Assembly (NCBI GenBank): GCA_003433295.1
Contig: CP016202.1
Span: 550,790 to 614,789, forward strand
Reading direction: 5' to 3'
From: Eubacterium minutum ATCC 700079
GTDB lineage: Bacteria; Bacillota; Clostridia; Peptostreptococcales; Anaerovoracaceae
Length of the DNA stretch: 64,000 nucleotides
Under the pieces are notes generated by a model. It worked only from the letters and a program-made list of their open reading frames with translations, searched no databases and was not told the DNA's origin. Each line of letters begins with the position of its first letter. The stretch's first letter is position 1. Shown here piece by piece: positions 17,172 to 23,793 of the stretch. Both the position numbers and the translations under genes were made by a program.

Positions 17172-18530
17172 TCACATCTCAATAAGCTTCTCTTGATACC
17201 CCGCCATTTCGCATTTTGCTATCCGCTCCGCCACAGGCCGCAGCCTTTCGTCCGTTATTTTTCCCAACATTTTCAGGCGTTTGGGAGAAATACGTTTTTC
17301 AGATTTGCATTTTTCGTAATCCTCTTCCCCCATGTGCTTGAAATCGAATTTCCCCTCATAGTATTGCGATAATTTTTGTGCAATCAGAATACCTTCAGGA
17401 TCCAGATCCCCCGAATAGTACACTTCAGTTCCGGATTTTGCAAGAAGATCAAGTACCATCAACCCCGCAAGTCTTGGCTGTCCGTTCATGCACATGTACG
17501 CTTTGCCGACATCATTTGTTCTCGCGCCTTCGTAATGCACGGTATCATCCGCTCCCACACGGTCACCATGTGGGACATAAGAAACGCCCGTACCGTCCTC
17601 GTGCGACATGTCATTATTTTCGCACAGCACGGCAAAGACGGACGGATTTTCCACTATGTGAATCTTTCCGTTCGGGCATAGTATCTCTTTCCACTCCGCC
17701 ACAACGTTCAGCGGCACCTGCACTATGTCACTTTCCGCAGAAAACCCTTCCATGCCTTTATGCGGCATTCCATCATTTTTGATCGCACGCACATTGTAAA
17801 GCATCGCGTAATTCGAGATATCGTCGAGCATTATTCCCGCAGCCAGATAACTCCTCTGGCGTTTATATGCCGGAAACATACCGGACGTCCCCACTTCTAT
17901 TTCTCTGAGTTCAAGATCTTTCAAGATCACCCTATAAAGAAGTTCTCCCTCTTTTGTTCCACGGTCAAAGGCATGGGGGTTTCCGATCAGCATAGCCGCA
18001 AAAACCGCGAGATACATTCTCTTTCCGTTGCGGCAGGGCAAGTTGTTATATATTTCCGCAGCAAGCCACAACGTCCTTTTCCAATTTGACAGTTCCTCAT
18101 TGGCGCCGCATTTCACGAGCCGAAAGATTTCGTCAGGCTGTTTGCCCGCGGGCGTTGAGGAATAAATATAGAGGTTTTCAAGGCGTATGATCAGGCGCTC
18201 TATCTCCACGCTGTACTCCGACATCTGATAACGGTATTTCCGGTTTTTGAATTCCGCTATGGACGCCACTTTCCTGGTATCCTGTATCGGGTTCAGATTT
18301 CCCCATTCTGTAAGCATCGTAAGATCCTGCAGGCACTGCTCCGGTCTATAATCCGCAAAGAAAGAATCTTTGAGCATCTCTTCGTACACGTCTTCCTGAT
18401 ACAACCTGTATTTCAGTTTCTCGTAATTCTCAAAGAATATGCGCATGATGCACCGATATCTGTCCGCATTGTCCGCATTCAGATACTTAACCTCCATCAC
18501 CGGCTTTATCAGTTTATCCGATACCTGCAT
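17172..18530 (-). CDS. TIGR02677 N-terminus fused to TIGR02679 (DUF2399)
   Basis: This 452-residue protein looks like a deletion fusion. Residues 13-125 match the start of the TIGR02677/DUF2397 family (YLNADNADRYRCIMRIFF, LTEWGNL, FKNRKYRYQMSEYSVEIERL). From about 165 onward it matches TIGR02679/DUF2399: GNPHAFDRG (183-191), VENPSVF (293-299), NGQP (349-352) and GDLDPEG (374-380), the last being toprim-like. In full systems these are two proteins encoded in a four-gene cluster with TIGR02678 and an SbcC/SMC-like TIGR02680 ATPase. Both missing partners and the C-terminal half of TIGR02677 are absent here. The start is the ATG after AAAGGGAT, 19 bases past the macrodomain gene. It may be a relic or a repurposed DNA-handling protein. 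Confidence 0.7.
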   Translation of the reverse strand: MQVSDKLIKPVMEVKYLNADNADRYRCIMRIFFENYEKLKYRLYQEDVYEEMLKDSFFADYRPEQCLQDLTMLTEWGNLNPIQDTRKVASIAEFKNRKYRYQMSEYSVEIERLIIRLENLYIYSSTPAGKQPDEIFRLVKCGANEELSNWKRTLWLAAEIYNNLPCRNGKRMYLAVFAAMLIGNPHAFDRGTKEGELLYRVILKDLELREIEVGTSGMFPAYKRQRSYLAAGIMLDDISNYAMLYNVRAIKNDGMPHKGMEGFSAESDIVQVPLNVVAEWKEILCPNGKIHIVENPSVFAVLCENNDMSHEDGTGVSYVPHGDRVGADDTVHYEGARTNDVGKAYMCMNGQPRLAGLMVLDLLAKSGTEVYYSGDLDPEGILIAQKLSQYYEGKFDFKHMGEEDYEKCKSEKRISPKRLKMLGKITDERLRPVAERIAKCEMAGYQEKLIEM

Positions 18531-18549
18531 ACCGTTTATCCCTTTCTGT

Positions 18550-19371
18550 TCACTCCATGGTGAGCAGCCTCTCATAGATTTCTCTGTCAATGTCCTTCCA
18601 GACGTTGAATATTACCCTTTCCATCGCGCCCTTGTGATTGGAAAGCCAATCACGCACGGTGGAAACTGCTATCTCCGCCGCCCTCTTGTTCGGAAAATGG
18701 AAAACCCCGGTGGATATACAGCAGAACGCCACGCTCTTCAATCCGTTCTCCTTACACATGTCGAGCGTATTACGGTAGCAGTCGGACAAAGCCTTTTCAA
18801 GTTTTTTATTAAGGGTCGATTCAACGATCGGTCCGACTACATGGATCACCTTTTTCGCCGGAAGATTGTAGGCGTCCGTCAACATCGGAACCGAGACCGG
18901 CTGTTCGTAAGCGCGTCCATGCTTGGCGCGCAGCATGTTCATCTGCCTGTCGCACTCCTCTCTGAGTTGAACTCCGGCAAAGGTATGAATACAGTTGTCG
19001 ATACATGCATGCATCGGAATAAAGCAGCCCAACATCCGGGAGTTTGCGGCATTCACTATGGCATCAACGGCAAGTCGTGTTATGTCTCCCTGCCAGACGG
19101 AAAGGCAATCAACGGTCACCGGAATGTCGGAAAGTCCCACAACTCCCCTCTCTTCCGCCCGTTCAGTCAGGTACTCATCTTGAGCTTTCAATACATCCTG
19201 CGGCAGTTTTCCCGGCATACGCACATTCATAAGCGATCTCAGAATGCGTCTTTTACCTTCGACATCCGTCGGAATTTCAATGTTTCGGTATTCGCTTGAG
19301 TCTTCCCTGAATTTCTCCACAAGATAATCGAGAAGCTGTATATTTGCGCGTTTCTTTTCCATGTCCATCAC
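18550..19371 (-). CDS. Zinc-type macrodomain ADP-ribosylhydrolase
   Basis: This 273-residue protein has a helical N-terminal segment (1-85) and a macrodomain. NAANSRMLGCFIPMHACIDN near 107-126 carries the ADP-ribose-binding NAAN and the Cys-His-Cys zinc motif of the Zn-Macro subfamily, followed by IHTFAG. GPIVES and STGVFHFPN are the later phosphate and ribose loops. Members of this subfamily remove ADP-ribose from proteins, often paired with a SirTM ADP-ribosyltransferase; no such partner is seen here. The start overlaps the stop of the arginase-fold gene by 4 bases (ATGA), indicating translational coupling. The upstream gene and the fusion gene downstream form one operon. Confidence 0.85.
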   Translation of the reverse strand: MMDMEKKRANIQLLDYLVEKFREDSSEYRNIEIPTDVEGKRRILRSLMNVRMPGKLPQDVLKAQDEYLTERAEERGVVGLSDIPVTVDCLSVWQGDITRLAVDAIVNAANSRMLGCFIPMHACIDNCIHTFAGVQLREECDRQMNMLRAKHGRAYEQPVSVPMLTDAYNLPAKKVIHVVGPIVESTLNKKLEKALSDCYRNTLDMCKENGLKSVAFCCISTGVFHFPNKRAAEIAVSTVRDWLSNHKGAMERVIFNVWKDIDREIYERLLTME

Positions 19372-20222
19372 ACCTGTTCCTTACCGTACCTGACCAATTT
19401 TTTAAGCAATTCATTATCTCTATCGTTTTCATCACCGATATATTCCAATATTCCCAAGCCCACGACATTTGAGCTTTCCCCTATTTTTTCGAGTATGGAA
19501 ATCAACGCGTCACATGTCAATCCATCCGGTTCCGGAACTTGCGATTCCGAGAATTCCAAAGGGTCAAGACAGTCAAGATCGATATGGATAAAAACGTTAT
19601 CCATACCTTTTTTAATGATTTCTTTTGCAACCACGGTCGGATCGGAATTGAGTTCGCCCGCAGTAAAATCAGATACATTATGTTCTTCCTTAAACCTGCT
19701 TTCTTCCTCATCCAAGTTTCGATTACCGCACATTATAATCTGTTTCGGGTCCACTGTGGAAAACAATTTATCCAATATTTTAGGGTCGCTTTCACCGGTC
19801 AGAGCACGAAGTCCCATGCCGTAAAAAAGTTTGCTGCCGGAAGCCTGCGGTGTATTCAAATCTCCGTGCGCATCTATGTATACGATAGCCATATTCCCTG
19901 CATACCTTTTATTAAGCCATGCGATACAAGATATGCTGGATTCACAGCTGCCACCTATCAAAAAAATGTTTTCGGGAGATTTCTCTCTTAAAACATGGTT
20001 CACATCATCCAGGCCGTTCAAAATATCACTGTATCCAAGCACATCATTCTCTGTCGGCGCTATATCCGCCGTGCTGACATCGACTATTTCCATATCTACA
20101 TCATTCGCATAGTTGTTCTTCAGATTATATGCGCCGCGGTATGTCCGTAAATCCCTGCCGCCCCCCTGCCAAAACGGTATAAGTACATTAAGTTTTCCAC
20201 AAATATTGGTCATTTCACTCAT
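19368..20222 (-). CDS. Arginase/agmatinase-fold (ureohydrolase family) protein
   Basis: This 284-residue protein has the ureohydrolase fold: GGSCESS (about 90-96), YIDAHGDLN (about 114-122) and IHIDLDCLDP (about 207-216). The last two supply the Asp/His manganese ligands. The first motif is normally GGDHS; here Asp-His has become Ser-Cys, so one metal ligand is altered, as in some GGDC-type arginase relatives. The substrate cannot be deduced; a guanidino or formimino hydrolase is possible. It is the first gene of the operon with the macrodomain gene (4-base overlap). Its promoter region contains a truncated acetyltransferase remnant. Confidence 0.75.
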   Translation of the reverse strand: MSEMTNICGKLNVLIPFWQGGGRDLRTYRGAYNLKNNYANDVDMEIVDVSTADIAPTENDVLGYSDILNGLDDVNHVLREKSPENIFLIGGSCESSISCIAWLNKRYAGNMAIVYIDAHGDLNTPQASGSKLFYGMGLRALTGESDPKILDKLFSTVDPKQIIMCGNRNLDEEESRFKEEHNVSDFTAGELNSDPTVVAKEIIKKGMDNVFIHIDLDCLDPLEFSESQVPEPDGLTCDALISILEKIGESSNVVGLGILEYIGDENDRDNELLKKLVRYGKEQV

Positions 20223-20257
20223 ACTTTTTACCTCCTCCGGTTTCTACATTTAAGTTG

Positions 20258-20302
20258 TTCATCGCCGCTCTTTCATTGCTTTGCCCCGGTACATACATTA
20301 TA
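20258..20302. repeat. Direct repeat flanking the AlbA-type gene, left copy
   Basis: CTTTCATTGCTTTGCCCCGG and the bases on to ACATTATA are shared exactly with 21880-21914, with a more weakly matched extension (TTCATCGCCG versus TTCACCGCCG). The two copies are 1.6 kb apart and bracket the Schlafen/AlbA-type gene and the acetyltransferase remnant. Confidence 0.7.
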
Positions 20303-20437
20303 TATTTTGAGCTCCGGCTGCTCTATGATCGATCTGTCGGGCGGATCCATACCCTCCGGTATAAATATCGCCTCGTACAGAAAATCTCTCACTATATCGT
20401 TTTCATTTACTTCCATACCACGTAGAGCATTAAACAT
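20273..20437 (-). pseudogene. Truncated GNAT acetyltransferase N-terminus
   Basis: A 54-codon frame begins at an ATG 7 bases after the AlbA-type gene. It encodes a typical GNAT start (DIVRDFLYEAIFIPEG, then PPDRSIIEQPEL) but ends at a TGA inside the direct-repeat sequence. A functional GNAT needs about 150 residues, including the acetyl-CoA loop, none of which is present. I read it as a gene cut short by the rearrangement that created the flanking repeats. Confidence 0.6.
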
Positions 20438-20443
20438 ACCTCA

Positions 20444-21796
20444 TTATTCTTTTATTTCCCAGTGCCCATATCGCTTTCCGCCAACCCGCTCTATTCGCCC
20501 GGATTCCTTAAGATCACTTATATGTCTAACCAGTGTTCTTCTGGCAATTCCAGTCGCTGCTGATAATTGATCCAGTGTGATATCCGGCTTATTGCGAATT
20601 AATTCAATTATCCTAAGTGCCAAAGTGTCATCCAAAGCGCCATCTGCTTTGGCACTTTGGCTCTTTGGCTCTTCGAGCTGATCTATAAGCGCACTTTCAA
20701 GCGCCTTGAAAAAGACACGAAGTCCATGGCCAAGAAGCTCATAACGTGGCGGTTCTGCACCTAATGCTTTACATTCATCAATTATTTTTTCAATTCCGCG
20801 ACCCCAATGTTCAATATACCCCGCTCGGTAAAAAACATTTGCAATGTCCGGATTATAGGGAACTGAATCATGTGGCTCCATTAGTGTTTCCACAGTCCAG
20901 CTTTCAGGGAAAATACATTGATTACTGATTATGAGCTGTCCATCCTCAATACGTATCTGTATCGGAACACCATACATATAGCACGTATGCGCTATGGCGT
21001 TATAAACAGCTTCCCGGATAGCCTCTCTCGCAAATGGATATGTTTCAACCCGTCTGTCATGTATATAATCAACCTTTGCCTTAAGATACTTCAGATAGAT
21101 AAGATCGATGACCCGGTCAGCATTTTTGATCAGAGATCCTTCAAGATCATCATGATATAGTAAGTCGGCTCCCTCACCAAATCTCCCGATCTTAATATAG
21201 CTTCCAACCTGTACGATTCCGGGATCATGGTAAAACAACAGAACCGCAGATCGTTTCAGCTTTCCATCTTTCATCAGCCCAAGTTTACTCAAAAGCTCAT
21301 CATTCGGTATATCAAGTTCCCTCTCCGTCATTCGTCTGTTTCTGAGCGCTTCTCTACGAAAGATTTTGAAGCTTTCCTCATCCAGATCATCAACCGTAAT
21401 ATTTTCTACAGTGACATCCTCCCAACGGACTCCGGTCTTCTGCATTATGAACTCGGTCAGTGCAATCCCGGTCAGCTGTTGCTTTATAGCCCCACTCCGA
21501 TAATGAAACTCTCCGCGATAACTGATGGGGAAAGTGCTCGGTTTAACTTTAATCTCCAAATAGACTTTCCCATCCTTGGTCAGCTTATTCACATCCGCAA
21601 CGATGCCAAGTCCTTGCCGGATCTTGTTCGGGATATCTTCCAGCAACTTTTTGATATTTTTCATGCCGACAACATTACCGGTATCATCAATACCTATATA
21701 AATGGTGCCACCCTGGGCATTGGCAAAGCCGCACACCCACTTCAGGTATTCATCCCGCCAGGATTCCTTATATTCGATGTTTTGACTTTCTGCCAT
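20444..21796 (-). CDS. Schlafen/AlbA_2-domain ATP-binding regulator-like protein
   Basis: This 450-residue protein starts at the ATG of MAESQNIEYK, which follows GGAGG by 8 bases. The N-terminus is an AlbA_2 (Schlafen AAA_4) domain: NIEYKESW, FANAQGGTIYIGIDD, then FHYRSG. A middle part with AIREAVYNAIAH and NQCIFP looks like the HATPase_c_4 region usual for this family. The end is a winged-helix segment (ITLDQLSAATGIARRTLVRHISDLKESGRI). Such proteins are cytosolic, often called transcriptional regulators or putative DNA/RNA-binding ATPases; the target is unknown. A proline/glutamine-poor insert (SQSAKADGALDD) separates the last two domains. Direct repeats flank the gene, suggesting acquisition. 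Confidence 0.85.
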   Translation of the reverse strand: MAESQNIEYKESWRDEYLKWVCGFANAQGGTIYIGIDDTGNVVGMKNIKKLLEDIPNKIRQGLGIVADVNKLTKDGKVYLEIKVKPSTFPISYRGEFHYRSGAIKQQLTGIALTEFIMQKTGVRWEDVTVENITVDDLDEESFKIFRREALRNRRMTERELDIPNDELLSKLGLMKDGKLKRSAVLLFYHDPGIVQVGSYIKIGRFGEGADLLYHDDLEGSLIKNADRVIDLIYLKYLKAKVDYIHDRRVETYPFAREAIREAVYNAIAHTCYMYGVPIQIRIEDGQLIISNQCIFPESWTVETLMEPHDSVPYNPDIANVFYRAGYIEHWGRGIEKIIDECKALGAEPPRYELLGHGLRVFFKALESALIDQLEEPKSQSAKADGALDDTLALRIIELIRNKPDITLDQLSAATGIARRTLVRHISDLKESGRIERVGGKRYGHWEIKE

Positions 21797-21869
21797 AAAT
21801 ATAACCTCCAACAAAACAAATGCTATTCCATGAAGAACCCATCGGTATCAAAGATATAGTCCGGTTTCT

Positions 21870-21914
21870 GTTCACCGCCGGTCTTTCATTGCTTTGCCCC
21901 GGTACATACATTAT
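21870..21914. repeat. Direct repeat flanking the AlbA-type gene, right copy
   Basis: Second copy of the 35-45 base repeat seen at 20258-20302. The reverse strand beyond it encodes a short in-frame tail (KPDYIFDTDGFFME then stop) that has no start of its own and looks like the end of a lost gene. Confidence 0.65.
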
Positions 21915-21982
21915 AATGTCTAACGTAGCAGAAAGTAAAGAAATTCCTATAACTACAAAAGGAAGAAAGGACTGATTGCGAG

Positions 21983-22663
21983 ATGGATATAAGAAAAGGA
22001 TTATTTGAATTGCGGGATACGGGCTATGCGGAATTTCAAAGTAAACTGGTTCCGAACCTGCCGCCCGACAGTATCATCGGAGTCCGCATTCCTTTGCTTC
22101 GTAAATTCGCCAAAGAATGCATAAAAACCGGCTGCCACACTGCATTCATGGCGGATATTCCACATAAGTACTATGACGAAAACATGCTTCACGGGCTATT
22201 GATTTCCGAGATGAAGGATTTTGACGAGTGCATCAACGCTTTGGGCATTTTTTTACCGTACATAGATAACTGGGCAGTATGCGATACGCTTTCCCCAAAG
22301 GTATTCAAACGTCACAAAGACAGTTTACTCCCTATGATACGGAAATGGTCATCGTCGCCATCCACTTATACCTGTCGTTTCGGCTTGGAAATGCTCATGA
22401 CACATTTCCTCGACGATGATTTCAAAGAAGAGTATCTGGAGATCCCCGCCCGGATCCGTTCCGAAGAATACTATGTGAACATGATGATCGCATGGTTCTT
22501 CGCCACGGCGCTTGCAAAGCAATGGGAGTCATCAATCGCCTACATTCAGGACAACCTTTTGGATGTGTGGACGCATAACAAAACAATACAAAAGGCTCGT
22601 GAAAGCTACAGAATAAGCACCGACCAAAAATCGTACCTGAAAACATTGAAGCGGACAGATTAG
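21983..22663 (+). CDS. AlkD-like DNA alkylation repair protein
   Basis: This 226-residue protein belongs to the HEAT-like-repeat DNA alkylation repair family (AlkD). It has the characteristic RIPLLRKFAKE near 35-45, LPYIDNWAVCDTLSPKVF (about 90-107), where family members bind the lesion strand through Trp and Asp, and MMIAWFFATALAKQW (about 169-183). AlkD removes N3- and N7-alkylated bases from DNA. The length is typical. The start has AGGAAGAAAGG nearby. It lies alone on the plus strand, divergent from the AlbA-type gene and followed by a promoter for a non-coding RNA. Confidence 0.88.
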   Translation: MDIRKGLFELRDTGYAEFQSKLVPNLPPDSIIGVRIPLLRKFAKECIKTGCHTAFMADIPHKYYDENMLHGLLISEMKDFDECINALGIFLPYIDNWAVCDTLSPKVFKRHKDSLLPMIRKWSSSPSTYTCRFGLEMLMTHFLDDDFKEEYLEIPARIRSEEYYVNMMIAWFFATALAKQWESSIAYIQDNLLDVWTHNKTIQKARESYRISTDQKSYLKTLKRTD

Positions 22664-22693
22664 TAAAATTTTGTCAAACTACGCACCAAGTAG

Positions 22694-22721
22694 TTACAAA
22701 ATCCCGTTTTGATGTTATACT
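22694..22721 (+). promoter_or_regulatory. Promoter of the structured ncRNA
   Basis: TTACAA, a 16-base spacer and TATACT form a good housekeeping promoter. The predicted start, 7-8 bases downstream, coincides with the first base of the terminal helix of the RNA at 22729. Confidence 0.7.
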
Positions 22722-22728
22722 GTACGGT

Positions 22729-22892
22729 ATCTCAGGGTCTGTGGTTGAAAATCCATGTCAGGTGCGGACGAAAGGATCCACGTAAACCGCAGGCATAAGC
22801 TTGCGACTATCATGGCGCACTCTAGGAGGTAAGTCCTCGGGTAAATCCCGACAAAGGCAAATGTGGGGGCAAAGACCAGGTCAGCCTGAGAT
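22729..22892 (+). ncRNA. Structured ncRNA next to hpf, possibly raiA-type
   Basis: A promoter fires exactly at ATCTCAGG, which pairs perfectly with CCTGAGAT at 22885-22892. A second stem, GGTCT/AGACC, stacks inside. Within are CCATG/CATGG, GCAGGC-ATAA-GCTTGC, GAGG-TAAGT-CCTC and CGGG-TAAAT-CCCG hairpins. There is no reading frame with a ribosome site. A multi-hairpin junction of about 164 bases is unlike 6S RNA (one long rod) and lacks the SRP and RNase P signatures. The raiA RNA motif of Firmicutes is usually found near raiA/hpf genes, and hpf is the next gene here, though convergent. That identity is inference. The hairpin at 23050-23113 could end the transcript. Confidence 0.6.
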
Positions 22893-22899
22893 AAAACAA

Positions 22900-23049
22900 T
22901 GTGCGCGATCAACACGATTTCACGATCCGGTCATTACCGATTTTATATCGCGTAATGTGCATACAGTCGTAAATCGCGATTGTGCAACGAGGCGACATTC
23001 CACAAACACAAACAACCACAAACATAATTAATATATTCATTGTCGCCTC
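22900..23049. other. Inverted-repeat-rich spacer after the ncRNA
   Basis: CGCGAT/ATCGCG, the palindrome AATCGCGATT, and GAGGCGACA/TGTCGCCTC (around 22989 and 23040) with an unstructured CA-rich loop lie here. No coding potential is seen. It may be the 3' part of the ncRNA transcript. Confidence 0.4.
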
Positions 23050-23113
23050 AAAAAACCGGGAGAGTTTGCCGACCGGTGAATCACTCACTCGCCGGCAAAC
23101 TCTCCCGGTTTTA
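23050..23113. terminator. Bidirectional terminator between ncRNA and hpf
   Basis: A perfect stem of about 17 pairs (ACCGGGAGAGTTTGCCG and its complement) has a T-run on the minus side (TTTTTT) and a shorter one on the plus side (GGTTTTATG). It should stop both convergent transcripts. Confidence 0.8.
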
Positions 23114-23186
23114 TGTTATTTTGATATTAAGTATCCGTGATATTTTACTTATCCGCCATGTTCCGGCCTTTTACAATCGACATATC

Positions 23187-23714
23187 TTAATATTCCGTAT
23201 CCAGCATACCGTAATTACCGTCTTTACGTTTGTAAATCAGAGAAATGCTGTCGCTTTCCATATTCAGGAACAGGAAAAAATCGTGCTGGAGCATCTCCAT
23301 CTCCAAGATGGCCTCTTCCGTGTTCATCGGACGAAGCTCAAGCTTCTTCTTCCTCACAACGGAAGCCTCTTCTTCCGGTTCGTCGGGTTCAGGCAAAAAT
23401 TCAAATTTCAACGCCTTGTTGTCCATATATCTCTTCTGTAATTTGCCCTTGAACTTCGACATCTGTTTGGACAGTTTTGAAATCGCAAGATCTAAACTCT
23501 CATAGATGTCATCGGCAACCTCCTCGGCTCTGAAAACTGCACCTTTTGCATTTATCGTCGCCTCCAGTTTGTCTTTTCCGCGCTCATGCGAGAGAACCAC
23601 GTTTGCAACGATTTCGTCCGCGAAGTACTTGCTCAGTTTCTCGAATTTCATCTCAACTTTATCCTGCAGTTTAGGGTAAGTCTTGAAATTCTTGGCAATA
23701 ATATTCACTTTCAT
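23187..23714 (-). CDS. hpf: Ribosome hibernation promoting factor, long form
   Basis: This 175-residue protein has the N-terminal HPF/RaiA fold (MKVNIIAKNFKTYPKLQDKV...) followed by an acidic linker (PEPDEPEEE, about 117-125) and the C-terminal dimerisation domain with PMNTEEAILEMEMLQHDFFLF. The two-domain layout is the long HPF that joins 70S ribosomes into 100S dimers in Firmicutes. I start at the ATG 8 bases after AAAGGAAGG; the ATG two codons earlier is too close to that site. It has its own promoter and a hairpin in its leader. A structured RNA is convergent downstream. Confidence 0.95.
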   Translation of the reverse strand: MKVNIIAKNFKTYPKLQDKVEMKFEKLSKYFADEIVANVVLSHERGKDKLEATINAKGAVFRAEEVADDIYESLDLAISKLSKQMSKFKGKLQKRYMDNKALKFEFLPEPDEPEEEASVVRKKKLELRPMNTEEAILEMEMLQHDFFLFLNMESDSISLIYKRKDGNYGMLDTEY

Positions 23715-23732
23715 ATGCATGCCTTCCTTTCC

Positions 23733-23750
23733 GGTTCGCAACGGCGAACC
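23733..23750 (-). promoter_or_regulatory. Leader hairpin in front of the hpf ribosome site
   Basis: GGTTCGC/GCGAACC forms a 7-pair stem with a 4-base loop ending three bases before the AAAGGAAGG site of hpf. It may limit or stabilise ribosome access. Confidence 0.5.
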
Positions 23751-23764
23751 TCTTGTTTATTGAT

Positions 23765-23792
23765 ATTATACCACAGCATTTTCAGAATACAA
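23765..23792 (-). promoter_or_regulatory. hpf promoter
   Basis: TTGTAT, 16 bases, TATAAT on the minus strand, ending at the stop codon of the upstream propeller-protein gene. hpf is therefore probably transcribed separately from the riboswitch operon. Confidence 0.65.
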
Positions 23793-23793
23793 T

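Noticed and set aside
22729..22892. 6S, SRP, RNase P or tmRNA identity for the ncRNA
   Set aside because: 6S is a single long rod, while this has several short hairpins; the SRP GGAAGCAG core and RNase P GAGGAAAGUC segment are missing; there is no tRNA-like end or tag frame.
22801..23031. Plus-strand frames within the ncRNA region
   Set aside because: They cross multiple hairpins, lack start signals and encode an Arg/His/Gln-rich sequence with no protein-like pattern.
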